Positions 30,117 through 40,353 of a DNA stretch of 64,000 bases are shown here, piece by piece. Made by a program: the position numbers and the translations under genes. Within the stretch, counting starts at the first letter, position 1, and every line of letters starts with the position of its first letter. Origin of the DNA: Thecamonas trahens ATCC 50062 (lineage: Eukaryota > Apusozoa > Apusomonadida > Apusomonadidae); assembly GCF_000142905.1 (NCBI RefSeq), contig NW_013657668.1, positions 314,912-378,911 on the forward strand, written 5' to 3'. The notes beneath the pieces were generated by a model. That model had not been told where the DNA came from. It worked only from the letters and a program-made list of their open reading frames with translations, and made no database searches.

Positions 30117-31328
30117 ATGGTGGATGTGGATACGGATAGCCGGCTGGAGGATGACCGAGAGCGTGCTGGTCAGCCGCTGCTGGCGGGGAGCATAGGCACG
30201 AGCAGCGGATCCGGTGGAGCCGGTGGAGGTGGCGGCGATGCGGAGCATGTGTTGATGCGCTGGTTGCCTGATGCGTGTGGATGGTCGCCGGCGGGATGGG
30301 ATCGACCGCTGTCGTTTGTGGTGGCGCTAGTGCTGGGCCAGGCGCTGGCTCTGCTGGTGACGGCCACGGGCGCCACCTCGCAGTCGCTGACGACCTTCTA
30401 CGGCGTGTCGGTGCCGACGACCCAGTCGCTGCTGGTGTATTTGCTGCTCATCAGCTACGCAATCCCGCTGGCCCGCAGTGGCGGCCTCATGCCGGTCCTG
30501 TCATCGCCCAAGCGCCTTGGCGGCTATCTGCTTGTCGCCATCGCCGACGTTGAGGCCAACTTTCTGGTGGTCAAGGCGTACAACTACACCTCGCTGACCT
30601 CGGTCATGCTCCTGGACTGCTTTACCATTCCGGTGGTGATGGCTCTGGCAGCCATGTTTCTGGGCACCCGGTTTGGGCGGTTGCACGTGTCGGGCGTGGC
30701 GGCGTGCCTAGCAGGCATCGTTGCCCTTGTCCTTGCCGACTACTCGTCCAAGTCTGCCCGCGAGGCTGACTCGGCAGCCGACATGCTGTACGGCGATCTG
30801 CTGGTGCTTGGCGGCGCAACGCTGTATGCCGTCTCCAACGTGGCGCAGGAGTTTGTCGTCAAGTCGGGCGACGACGCGCGCATCGAGTTTCTGGGCATGC
30901 TTGGCCTGCTTGGCGCCCCTGTCTCGGGCCTGCAGGTTGCGCTCCTCGAGTCGAGCGAGCTAATGCGGCTAGAGTGGCGGTACGAGGTTGTCCTGCTCAT
31001 TGGCGGCTTCTCGATGGCGCTCTTCACCTTTTACTCGCTGGCACCGGTCCTCGTCCGGGCGACGTCGGCAACGTTCCTCAACCTCTCGCTCCTCACGGCT
31101 GACGTGTATGGGCTCGTGGTCGCCATCTTCCTCTTTGCCTTTTCGCCGTCGGTCATGTTTGTGTTTTCGTTCTTTGCCATCATCTTTGGCATCGTCGTCT
31201 ACAACTATCACCCGCCCAAGGACGCTTTGCAGCTTCCAAGCCCTGTGACACCGGCAGCCACTCCTGCTGCGAGTCCTGCGGCGTCGCCACGCGGTTCGGT
31301 TGTTCTTAGCGCGTCTCTACCAGTTTAG
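30117..31328 (+). CDS. SLC35F: Solute carrier family 35 member F1/F2-type transporter
   Basis: Single exon, 403 residues. After an acidic, Gly/Ser-rich cytosolic tail (about 55 residues) there are ten hydrophobic segments. The SLC35F signature is strong: YLLVAIADVEANFLVVKAYN, YTSLTSVMLLDCFTIPVVMA, GDLLVLGGATLYAVSNVAQE, IEFLGMLGLLGAPVSG, and VLVRATSATFLNLSLLTADV. The substrate of this drug/metabolite-transporter subgroup is not established; thiamine and queuosine-type substrates have been proposed for relatives. The tail is a Pro/Ala/Ser repeat. Its stop is 25 bp from the stop of the opposite-strand gene. Confidence 0.9.
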   Translation: MVDVDTDSRLEDDRERAGQPLLAGSIGTSSGSGGAGGGGGDAEHVLMRWLPDACGWSPAGWDRPLSFVVALVLGQALALLVTATGATSQSLTTFYGVSVPTTQSLLVYLLLISYAIPLARSGGLMPVLSSPKRLGGYLLVAIADVEANFLVVKAYNYTSLTSVMLLDCFTIPVVMALAAMFLGTRFGRLHVSGVAACLAGIVALVLADYSSKSAREADSAADMLYGDLLVLGGATLYAVSNVAQEFVVKSGDDARIEFLGMLGLLGAPVSGLQVALLESSELMRLEWRYEVVLLIGGFSMALFTFYSLAPVLVRATSATFLNLSLLTADVYGLVVAIFLFAFSPSVMFVFSFFAIIFGIVVYNYHPPKDALQLPSPVTPAATPAASPAASPRGSVVLSASLPV

Positions 31329-31353
31329 AAGTGCAAGTGGTGCGCGTCCGAAC

Positions 31354-34300
31354 TCAATGATCGGTTGAGTACGAGCTCTCAAACTGGCTGTTGCCGCCAG
31401 AGCTGGTGTCGTCGGTGCCGCTGCTATCAGGACCGGTGTCGCTCTCGTTGTCGGCCTGCCAGGCACACGGCGCGGGCGTTGGACTGGCCGGTACGTCTGC
31501 GAAGAGCCGGGCCGCAGTGTCAGGCGTGGCACCGCCGCTCTGCCGCGGGCGGAACGGCGAGTCGGGCGCATCGCCTGGTAGGTCTGCGTCGTTGGGCTCA
31601 AGCGCATTGGGCCGGCGGAGCCGCAGCGGCGAGTCTTCGCGATGAAGGCCTGCATACAGCCGCGGGCCGTCGACAATCTCGCCCGGCGAGACAGCCAGCT
31701 CTTCGGGCGAGCGCACGCGGCGTGATGCCGACTGCGGGGTAACCATTAGCTCGCCAAATGAGACTTCGGCCGGAAGCGGCCATCCAATTGCAGCATAGTC
31801 ACTCGGTGACGGCAAGTGAATCGGCGCCGCCTCGCCTTCCGAGAGGAGCGAGTGCGCGTCGAGCCAGACCTCGCCAAACGACGCCGCAATCGACGACGAC
31901 GAGAGCATCGAGCCCGACGGTGTGAGTGGATCGCCGGGCTGGAACGGGGACCGGACCGACAATGAATGCGATGACTGCGATGGTGGCGATGGAAGCGACG
32001 GGCAGCTCTCGACAACTCCGCTGGCCGGAGACCCTGAGGCCACGATATGGAGCTCCGCGTCGAGATCCGGGAGGGCCACAGTCTGGGCGGCAGCCTCGTG
32101 CTTGGCGGCTGCCTGGGCCCCGGGCCAGCCCGACGGGAGCTGACCCGGGTCCAAAACCATAACATACGGCGGATGGCTGGCGGCTTGCGACTCGCGGGTG
32201 GTCTCCACCTCACGAACACTCTCGCGGACTTCCGATCGGACATGCTCCCGCAGCTCGTCGCGCAGGCTCGCGGTCCGCTGTGCCTCTTCCTGCGCCTGGC
32301 GGAGGGCGGCGGCCTCGGCCTTGACCTCATCCATCATCCGTGCAAGCGACGCCTGGGCGGCAGCCACCTCTTCCGAGATGATAGCCCGGATGGCTGCAGC
32401 ATCAACCGCTGCCGGCGTGGCGCTTTGCGCTTGTGCCTGTGCTGCATTGGCGGCCGTTGTCGTTGCTGCGGCAGCCATTTGCAGCGACGCAGCCTCCATC
32501 GATGCCCGCGAAGCGTCTACAGACGCGTGCAGCGACTGAATCGACGACGCGAGCGTGGCCAGAGCCGTCACCTGTGCGTTTGCCGCGACGGACTCGCCCA
32601 TCGAAGGGGCGCTAGTTGTCGCGGCCGGCTCCACCACCGCAGCATCGGCTTCCGCCTGATCGAGCGGAGCTGCGACGCGATGACGTCGTGCAGGCTAGAG
32701 CGGACAGCACTGCGAACCGACGAAAATGCGGGGTTGGCATCGCTATGCGCCACTCCCTCTGTTCCAGGCCGACTCGCGGCGCCTGCAGCGGCTCCAGCCA
32801 TCCGCGATACAATGGCGGACTTGACCGCGTCAAGAATGGCCTGCGGCACGTTGGCGTCGGATGTTCCACTGGCACGGGTCGATCTTGGCAGGCCGGGGAA
32901 AAGGGTGGCAGCACGGGTTTGCAGCACGCCCTCGGGCAGGACAACAGGCCCCGGCGCCGACTCGGGTGCATCGATGACAACCAGGTCCTCGCCGGCGCTG
33001 TGCGGCGCGAGCTCGCCTGAAAATGGCATGTCTGACGGCAGGCCAAGAGTGTCGACCGCAGCGATGTAGTGAGCCCGCGGTCGTGCGTGCGAGGCAGCAG
33101 AGCGCGGCCGTGGCGGTAGCTGCGACGGGTCTCGCTGCGAGGTAAAGGCCCGTGACGTGCGGTGCGGCATATTGATCGGCCGGCGCGATGGTGATGCGGG
33201 CGGTTCGAAGGGCGCAGGCGTGGCCGCCGGCGTGCGCGGCGGCGCTGGCGGGGCGGCGGCGGGTGTCGACACAAAGTTGAGGTGGTCAGGCTTCTTGGTT
33301 GATTGGCGGAATGGAGTGTTTGCACTCAGCCGCAGGCCACCAGGCACCCGGACGCTGCGGACTGGCGTTGGGGCTGGCAGCGAGACCACGTGTGGGCGGC
33401 GGTGTGGAGCTGACGGCGACGGCGAGCGCGAGCGAGCTCGGGGATGAGTCCGGGTGCGGGTGCGGGTGCGGCGGGCGCGCTGCCCATCCGCGGGACGCGT
33501 CTCGGCCCGACTGGTGTCGCGATCGCGGGCAGAACGGGCGCGACGGATGCGGGGAGCCTGGCGCTTGCCTCTCGCTTTGCGGCGCTGGACAGGAGCCGGC
33601 GGCGGGTCGGGAAGCGCGGCAAGCGGGTCAGGCCCAATTCCATCGCGGAGCTCTTTTTCAGCAGCGGCGATAGTGGCGGCAATTGTGGCAGAGATCTTGT
33701 AGTCGAGCGATGACTCATCGAGGGCGGCCGATGGCTCGAATAGAAGGTCAGCGACGACGGCGTCGGCGGCGGCCGTCGAGTCGAGGTTGGAGCGGACAAC
33801 GTGCATAAGCGCGAGCTGGCGACGGGCACGCAGATAGTCGTACTCGCCACCCAGAGCCGAGTACACACGCTCTGCCGCTGCCTCGTGCTGCGGGTCTGCG
33901 GCTCGAGCGTCGAGCGGAACCGCAACCGGTGTGAGAAGTACGTCCAGATCGGCAGTGCGCTCCTTGTCGAGAACGTATCGCTTCGGGGACGGCGTGGCTG
34001 AGAGCGCAGGCGCAGGCGAAGGCGAGGGCGAGGGCGAAGGTGAGGGTGGCGATCGTCGGCGGCGCGCGGGGGTCTGGCTTGGTGTCGGCGGTGACATCGG
34101 GGTAGGAGCCGGCCCCGGGCTGGGTGCCGGAGCAGGAAGTGACGAAGCCCGAACCTGGGCCGCCCGCGGAGGCGAAGCAGCGGCAATAGTGAGGCCTTGC
34201 GGGACGATGACGTAGCCGCCGGACGACGCGGAGGCGACGGAAGGCGGAGCGGCAGAGGCGGCGATGGCGTCACGCTGGGCGCGGGCGCGAAAGGCGCGAG

Positions 34301-35339
34301 CTTGTGCCTCAGCCTGGGCGTCGAAGAGCTTCTGGGTTTGCTCAAAGTGCTGAGTTTGCCACGCCGTCTGTTCGGCAGCGAGCTCGCGGAGCTCGGCAAG
34401 CTGGCGGGCGGCAAGCTCGTACGAGGTGGCGGCAGCCGACTGCAGCACCTCTGCCTGGGCATCGAGCTGGCTCCGGAGGGCAGCCGCACGTTTGGTGCCA
34501 GGCGATGGCGAAGCCGGCCTTCTACGCATCCGCGATGGTGAGTGGTAGGCTGCGGGCGACTTGCGGATGGGCAACCGCTGCGAATGTGACTCGGACCGGG
34601 ACTTGCGAAGCGAGAGCAGAAGCTCCTTCTCCTCGTCGGTGGCGGCAAGCGAGTCCGGATCGAGAGCGGGGGAAGAAGCTGGTGTGCCGACCTTGGGCTT
34701 CTTGACAAACACAGTGCGAGCACCTGCAGAGGCACCGGCATTGCCGCCACGGGTGACGCGAACGACCGGCTGTTGCACCTCGATTTGAGGAGCTGGCGCC
34801 TGCGTGGGAAGAGGAGCGGCCGACGGAGCGGCCGACGGAGCCGGACGGGCATACCTCTTGGGCTCTACCATCCGTGGTGGCGAGCGCGGGCGACGAGCTC
34901 GAACGCGCTTGGCTGAACCAGTCGGGCTGCGAGCGCGGGAAGCCGAGCGGCGGGCGCCTCGGCGAGCGGCGGCCGACGCCGGCCGTGTCCGCTTTGGCGA
35001 GGAAGACTGACGATCGTCGGCGATGGCGAGCTTGCGACGTGCCCGAGGCGGCGGCGGCGCAACAAGCGTGCTCTGTGGGCGTGGCTGCGGCTGCTGAAAG
35101 TCTGGCGGGAGGTTCGATTTGAAGCCGGCGGCCGAGACCAGGCGCGGACGATCAGAGCGGGCAGCGAGCCCGGAGGCTTTTGTGGCTCTGCCCATACCAG
35201 GCGAGCGCATAACCATACCGTCGATACGCGAGCGGGCCTTGGATTGGACACGCGGTGAGCCATGAGTGGTGAGGACGACCACGCCCGGCGAGACGCGGTC
35301 GACGACGTCTGCCGACGACAGCGAGGCAGTCACCTCCAT
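31354..35339 (-). CDS. Large low-complexity protein of unknown function (apparent frameshift)
   Basis: One gene read in two frames: 35339 down to about 32665, then 32637-region down to 31354. Adding a single base near 32660 joins them into 1328 codons with no stop, e.g. ..ASQLRS/DQAEADAAVV.. I see no recognised domain. The N-terminal third is basic and Ser/Pro/Arg-rich (RRSASRARSPTGSAKRVRAR), the middle has an Ala/Gln coiled coil (LAARQLAELRELAAEQTAWQ) and Pro-Ser repeats, and a second coiled coil lies after the break (LATLASSIQSLHASVDASRA, LRDELREHVRSEVRES). The C-terminus is acidic and phosphosite-like. RS and SP dipeptides suggest a nuclear or cytoskeletal scaffold; this is weak inference. 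A 29-base intron is formally possible but far shorter than any other here. Confidence 0.6.
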
Positions 35340-35606
35340 TTGGCGCCAAGTCGCTGAGGGCGGGGGGAGGGCAGGTGGGCGGGAAGCGGAGTGGGACGAA
35401 GGGGGAGAGAGGGCAGGAAACGGTGGCGAGAGCGAGGAGAGAAGAATGAAGCGGGAGTGGGAGTGTGGAGTGTGGAGTGTGAGATGGCTATGTGTGGTGT
35501 GGGTGGTGGGTGGTGGTGGGGTGGGGTGGTGGGGTGGGGTGGCAGGTGCCGCTGGCGCGATGGCACGGGGAGGGAGTGCTGGATGCTGGAGGTGATGACT
35601 TCATGT

Positions 35607-36189
35607 TTACTGGGCCACATCGTCGGCACCAGGCTCGATAGCGGTTGAATCGGCATCGACACTAGCAGGCTCGGCATCAGCAGAGTCGGTTGTGGCAGGC
35701 TCAGTTGCCGGCTCGGCAGCATCAGACGGTGCGGCCGGAGCGGCCTCAGCGGCGTCCGGGGCGTCGTCGGGACGCTGGCCGATAGAGGAGCGGCGAGCTT
35801 TGATGACCTCGGAGACCGAGGCCTGCATGCGGTCAAGCCTGTCCTGGATGTTGTGCAGAGTGCCGTTGATGTTGCCGATGCGCTTGCGCGAGTCGGTCAG
35901 TTTGCGGACGTACGGCTCGAGGACCGGCGCGTTGCTTGCGTTGGCGAGCTTCTCCAGCTCTGTTCATGCCGATCAGGAGGATAGGAAGAGTGTGAGTGTG
36001 CGTGCGAGTGCAAAAGGATGGAGGGGAAGGGGAAGGGGGAGGGGGAGAGGGGGAAGTGCACGTACCGAGGGCAAGGGTGTCCATCTGCTGTGTCAGCGCC
36101 TGCTGCGAGGCAAAGCGTCCTGGACGCGGGCGTCGACCTCAACCACCACAGGCTTGAGCAGCTGGAACATGCCTGTGGAGGGGAAGAAG

Positions 36190-36224
<35 letters not shown>

Positions 36225-36465
36225 GTGAGTGCGTTTGCGTTGGGAGGGGGGTGGAGGGGGAGGGGGAGGGGGGGAGGCGTAGGGGGTCGGGAAGAGGCTG
36301 GTCACACATGCGCGTACCCTGGGCAAGGTGCTCCGACGGGACGCCGGCGTCCGGGAACGGGCCTGGGGCGTCTACAGCGTCTGTGGCGGGGCTTGAGCCC
36401 GGTGCGGCAACAGGGACCGTAGTGGCCGTAGTGGTGGCGGCGGCAATTGTCGGCGTCTCGGCCAT
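35607..36465 (-). CDS. SNAPIN: Snapin (BLOC-1/BORC subunit), apparent frameshift in exon 2
   Basis: Three exons, 36465-36318, 36172-36066 and 35959-35607, donors GTACGC and GTACGT, acceptors ACAG. Exon 1 is a Thr/Ala/Pro-rich leader. Exons 2-3 give the Snapin core: FQLLKPVVVEVDARVQDA, then ASQQALTQQMDTLALELEKL, VLEPYVRKLTDSRKRIGNIN, LHNIQDRLDRMQASV, in the right order and spacing. Between the first two pieces the frame changes: one base is missing in GACGCTTTGCC (about 36113); a TTTT in place of TTT restores 202 codons exactly. The C-terminus is an acidic Ala/Asp-rich extension absent from animal Snapin. Snapin links BLOC-1/BORC to lysosome and vesicle positioning and binds SNAREs. Confidence 0.78.
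36193..36220. repeat. (GA)14 microsatellite in Snapin intron 1
   Basis: Uninterrupted GA run, 14 units. On the Snapin sense strand it reads as a CT tract about 20 bases before the 3' splice site and may act as the polypyrimidine tract. Confidence 0.9.
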
Positions 36466-36684
36466 GGCACGAGCAGAGACGGGTGGTGAAGGGTAGCGTG
36501 CTGGCTGGCTCGGTGACACGGGCTTGGCGTCATGGGTCTGCAGGTCGCCCGTCGGCCGATGATCGGCTTGCGATCGGCCTGACATCGAGCGTGTTGGGAC
36601 GGAGCATGACCATTGTCTTTAGATTGGGCTCAGTCCGCCAGTGGGATCCAGCCCCCACTTGCGGACCGCCAGAAAGGACTTGGC

Positions 36685-37111
36685 TCAGCGAATCAGTCCA
36701 CCAGTCCATGTGGCGGCAACCTGATCCAGGGCGGCGGCAAAGCGCGGCGAGGCCAGGGGAGCGTCCAGAGTATGGAACGGGTTGCACACCGCGTCCATGT
36801 AGAGCGTGTGGAGGTAGCGCAGCAGTGAGCCGACGTTCGAGGCCTTGAGCTCGCCGCCGTCGGCGATGGCCGCCAGGAGCGTGATCCGCGTATTGGTCAC
36901 ATACCCGTAGACGCGGTAGTCCTCAGTGGCAGTGAGCAGGCCCAGGTACGAGTCTGACGAGCCCTCCGCCTCCTCCACCATGTCCAAGCACGTGTGCATC
37001 AGCGCGTGGAAGCCCATCTCGCCAGCACCCTCGGCCTCCACCGCCGTCGCCGCCGCGTCACTCGCCTCTCTTGCTGCCCCAAACGAACGCACCAGCAGCG
37101 GATTGTTCTGC
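36685..37111 (-). CDS. TRAPPC2L: TRAPP complex subunit 2-like (TRAPPC2L), 5' end unresolved
   Basis: The exon from about 37111 to 36685 encodes QNNPLLVRSF, FHALMHTCLDMVEE, SYLGLLTATEDYRVYGYVTN, TRITLLAAIADG, LRYLHTLYMDAVCNPFH and a final amphipathic helix, matching TRAPPC2L almost to its end (about 142 residues). The first ten or so residues of the family (a short hydrophobic strand before QNNPL) should come from an upstream exon. The in-frame ATG at 37209 would instead give an unlikely (His-Arg)n leader made by a hexanucleotide repeat. One candidate splice uses GTACGA at 37203 and an AG at 37113-37112, giving ILIACM-QNNPLL. TRAPP acts as a Rab GEF/tether in ER-Golgi and autophagy traffic. 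Confidence 0.8.
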
Positions 37112-37149
37112 CTCCACACCCAGTTTGTCCGCACCCGCCAAAGATGATA

Positions 37150-37200
37150 CCGATGCCGATGCCAATGCCGATGCCGATGCCGATGCCGATGTCGATGTCG
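37150..37200. repeat. CCGATG hexanucleotide repeat at TRAPPC2L 5' end
   Basis: About eight imperfect copies of CCGATG on the plus strand. It is probably intronic or in the 5' leader of TRAPPC2L; if translated it would encode His-Arg or Gly-Ile repeats depending on frame. Confidence 0.85.
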
Positions 37201-37204
37201 TACA

Positions 37205-37686
37205 TACATGCGATGAGTATACTGGTGCTAACCGCGCGTCTCTTCAAACCCCCTCCCCAACACACACACAGCCACACACACAGCCACAACCATACATACC
37301 GCCTTGCCCACCACAGCCACACACGCCAGTTGGGACTCCCACCAACACTACTAGCCATGGCACCCACACAAGAGTTAGGTGCCCGAGGCAAGGCAATGGC
37401 AAAGGCAAAGGCGCGTCGAAAGGAGAAGGACGTCGACGAGACGGCAACCACGGCTACGAACGAAGGCAGGAGCGAGGTCGAGCGCCCCCCTCCTCCCCCC
37501 ACCCACCCACCCACAAACCCACAAACCCCACCCCTCCTTCTCCCACTGAGCATCTGGTTGTCATTCGTCATTCGGTGTCAAACGCACGCTCCGCCACGCA
37601 AGCCGCCAAACGCCGCACCTTGACACCGACAGCCATCCAGCCACCGCTCTCCTCCTCCCCTGCACCCGTCCCTCTCACCTTATACT
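37205..37686. promoter_or_regulatory. Divergent TRAPPC2L/CLC upstream region
   Basis: Between the two head-to-head genes. Contains CA-rich runs near 37260-37325 and C-rich runs near 37485-37545. A plus-strand ATG at 37357 opens a Lys-rich stretch (KAMAKAKARRKEKD) that ends in proline-rich low complexity; it could be the first exon of TRAPPC2L-independent transcript but I cannot support it as a gene. Confidence 0.4.
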
Positions 37687-40335
37687 ATGCCCGCAAGGGT
37701 CCGCCACAAGGCTCGCAGGGCCATGAGTGGCACAGAGTGGGTAGGTCATGATTATTGTCACCACTGCCTCCGCCTCCCCCCCCCTTGCCCTNNNNNNNNN
37801 NNNNNNNNNNNNNNNNNNNNNNNNNNNNNNNNNNNNNNNNNNNNNNNNNNNNNNNNNNNNNNNNNNNNNNNNNNNNNNNNNNNNNNNNNNNCCCCCCCAA
37901 CCCCCCCCTTCCCCGTCCTCCCGCCACAGGAACACCTACTGCAGCGATCGCATGTACATCACTCGGAACAGGATGATGTACAGAGTCTGGACTATGAAGT
38001 TAACGAGAACATGGTGTGGCGGGCTCATGTGGCGTCCAAGTCGAACTGGGCGTACTCGCGCGAGCGTGGGCTCAAGTGGGTGGTGGCGCTCCTGGTAGGC
38101 ATGGCCACGGCGCTGGTGGCCTACACCATCGACATGTTCATCCGTGGAGTGGCCGGCGCCAAGTTTACTCTCATCTCGCGGCTCATTGTCGACTGCGACA
38201 ACTGCTTCTGGTCGCCGTTCCTCTCGTACATCGCCGTCAACGTGCTCCTGGTCTCGGTTGCTGCCTTTGCCGTCGCCTTTATCGAGCCAGTAGCCGCCGG
38301 GTCGGGCATTCCTGAGATTAAGTGCTACCTCAACGGGTACAAGATCCCGCACGTTGTCCGTCTCTCCACCCTGCTGTGCAAGGCCGGCGGCGTGATGTTT
38401 TCGGTCGCCGGTGGCCTCGCAGTCGGCCGCGAGGGGCCGATGATCCACTCGGGCGCCGTCCTTGCCGCCGGCATTTCGCAGGGCAAGGCCACGTCGCTCC
38501 CGCTCGACTCTGGCCTATTCAAGACCTTCCGCAACGACCACATGAAGCGTGACTTTGTGGCATCAGGGGCAGCCGCAGGCGTCTCGGCCGCCTTCGGCTC
38601 GCCCATCGGCGGCGTCCTGTTCTCGCTCGAAGAAGGCGCCTCGCACTGGAATCAGGCCCTGACGTGGCGGACCTTTTTCTGCACCATGATCTCGTCGTTC
38701 ACGCTCAATCTTTTGCTCTCCGGCACCTCGCCGGGCGTCAAGTGGGGCTACCTCAACCAGCCCGGCCTGGTCGACTTTGGCGAGTTTGTGGCCCAGTCGT
38801 ACACCGTGGTCGAGATCCCGTTCTTTGTCATCATCGGCGTGGTCGGCGGCCTCTCTGGCGCGGCCTTTAACGCCATCAACACCAAGCTCACACTCTTCCG
38901 CATGCGCTTTATCCCGGTCTCCAAGCCGTGGGCCCGCTTCGCAGAGGCCCTCTTCATCGCCGCCCTCTCGGCCACCGTCTCGTTCCTCTTTGCCTTCTTT
39001 ATCTTTGAGTGCCGGCCCGAGCCCACCACCGTTTACGAGGGCATCACCCTTCGCCGCTTCACCTGTCCCGAGGGCGAGTACAACGACATGGCCACCATTT
39101 TCTTCACCACCCAGGAAGAGGCCATCCGCCAGCTCTTCCACAACCGCGACGCTTTCTCCTACCCGACCCTCGCCTTTTTCATGTTTGCCTACTTTGGCCT
39201 TGCCGTCGTCACCTACGGCGCCTCGGTCCCGTCCGGCCTCTTTGTTCCCTGCATTCTCACCGGCTGCGCCTTTGGCCGCCTCGCCGGCCATGCGCTGGAG
39301 CACCTCTTCCCGTCGATCGTCCATGACCCGGGGACCTATGCCCTCGTCGGCGCTGCCGCCTTTTTGGGCGGCGTCGTCCGCATGACCATCTCACTAACAG
39401 TTATCATTCTCGAGTCGACCAACGACATCTCCTACGGCCTCCCGGTCATGCTCACCATCATGGTCTCTAAGATTGTCGGCGACTTGTTCAACGAGGGCCT
39501 CTACGACATCCACATCGACATCAAGCACATCCCGTTCCTCGGCTGGGAACCCGAGCGCTTGATGGAGAACCTCACCGCTGCAGACATCATGTCCACTCCC
39601 GTCAACGTCCTGCCCTACTTTGTCCGCGTCCGCGACGTCGTCGTCCTCCTCGAGTCCAACACCCATGGCGCCTTTCCGCTCTGCGGCATCGACGAGAACG
39701 GACTCCCTTCCGACCAGTTTGTCGGCATCATCCTCCGCCACGAAATCATCACCCTGCTCAAGCGCCGCGCCTTTGTCGACTACGCCAACGCTGTGCGCTC
39801 CCACGTCGACTGGCTCGACTTTGTCGACGACTATCCGCGCTACCCGGACATTGTCGACATCCGCGCAGACATATTTGACGAGGACATGGACAAGTTCATG
39901 AACCTCTCACCGTACATGAACCCGGCGCCTATCACCACCCAGCCTGTCGCGGCGGCCACCGCCGTCTTCCGCCTCTTCCGCGGCCTCGGCCTCCGCCACA
40001 TGGTTGTCGTCGACCGCATGCGTCGCATCATGGGCATTGTCACCCGCCACGACCTCGTCCACCTCGAGGACAAGTTCCACCGCGACGGCTCGCCGCGCGA
40101 CGTTCCCTGGCACAACCCGCACTACCAGTTCGGCCGCGACACGCCGCGCTCGCACGAGGCCTCCATCGCCCACCTCTACGGGTCCACTGACAGCAAGGAC
40201 ACGTCGAGTATTACCTCCCTCCCGCGCTCTTCGGCAACACCCGTCCAGTCAGTAGCAGAGCTCCTCGCCTCTATCCCGGGCTCGAACGTCGATCCGCAGG
40301 CCTCGCCTACCCTCCAACGTTCCGGAATTCAATAG
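37687..40335 (+). CDS. CLCN7: CLC-7-type chloride/proton exchanger with two CBS domains
   Basis: Two exons, 37687-37740 (18 codons) and 37930-40335, both phase 0, donor GTAGGT, acceptor ACAG; 819 residues if no further exon hides in the assembly gap. Selectivity and gating motifs are intact: GSGIPEIKCYLNG, GREGPMIHSG (gating Glu), SLEEGASHWNQALTWRTFF (proton-pathway Glu of exchangers), GASVPSGLFVPC and GGVVRMTISLTVI. The C-terminus has two CBS domains (IMSTPVNVLPYFVRVRDVV; FRLFRGLGLRHMVVVD). KCYLNG-KIPHVVRLSTL and YDIHIDIKHIPFLGWE match CLC-7/CLC-6, lysosomal 2Cl-/H+ exchangers. The N-terminus is much shorter than the ~120 residues of animal CLC-7, so part may be lost in the gap. Confidence 0.93.
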   Translation: MPARVRHKARRAMSGTEWVGHDYCHHCLRLPPPCPXXXXXXXXXXXXXXXXXXXXXXXXXXXXXXXXXXPPTPPFPVLPPQEHLLQRSHVHHSEQDDVQSLDYEVNENMVWRAHVASKSNWAYSRERGLKWVVALLVGMATALVAYTIDMFIRGVAGAKFTLISRLIVDCDNCFWSPFLSYIAVNVLLVSVAAFAVAFIEPVAAGSGIPEIKCYLNGYKIPHVVRLSTLLCKAGGVMFSVAGGLAVGREGPMIHSGAVLAAGISQGKATSLPLDSGLFKTFRNDHMKRDFVASGAAAGVSAAFGSPIGGVLFSLEEGASHWNQALTWRTFFCTMISSFTLNLLLSGTSPGVKWGYLNQPGLVDFGEFVAQSYTVVEIPFFVIIGVVGGLSGAAFNAINTKLTLFRMRFIPVSKPWARFAEALFIAALSATVSFLFAFFIFECRPEPTTVYEGITLRRFTCPEGEYNDMATIFFTTQEEAIRQLFHNRDAFSYPTLAFFMFAYFGLAVVTYGASVPSGLFVPCILTGCAFGRLAGHALEHLFPSIVHDPGTYALVGAAAFLGGVVRMTISLTVIILESTNDISYGLPVMLTIMVSKIVGDLFNEGLYDIHIDIKHIPFLGWEPERLMENLTAADIMSTPVNVLPYFVRVRDVVVLLESNTHGAFPLCGIDENGLPSDQFVGIILRHEIITLLKRRAFVDYANAVRSHVDWLDFVDDYPRYPDIVDIRADIFDEDMDKFMNLSPYMNPAPITTQPVAAATAVFRLFRGLGLRHMVVVDRMRRIMGIVTRHDLVHLEDKFHRDGSPRDVPWHNPHYQFGRDTPRSHEASIAHLYGSTDSKDTSSITSLPRSSATPVQSVAELLASIPGSNVDPQASPTLQRSGIQ
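37792..37891. other. Assembly gap of exactly 100 N
   Basis: A run of 100 N, the conventional size for a gap of unknown length, within the CLC intron and flanked on both sides by poly-C. The true intron length and any extra exon are unknown. Confidence 0.98.
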
Positions 40336-40353
40336 TAGCACACCTCGCCTGGC

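Noticed and set aside
37071-37751. 226-residue plus-strand ORF before the CLC gene
   Set aside because: Mostly Pro/Thr/His low complexity crossing CA and C repeats, and out of phase with the CLC exon 2.
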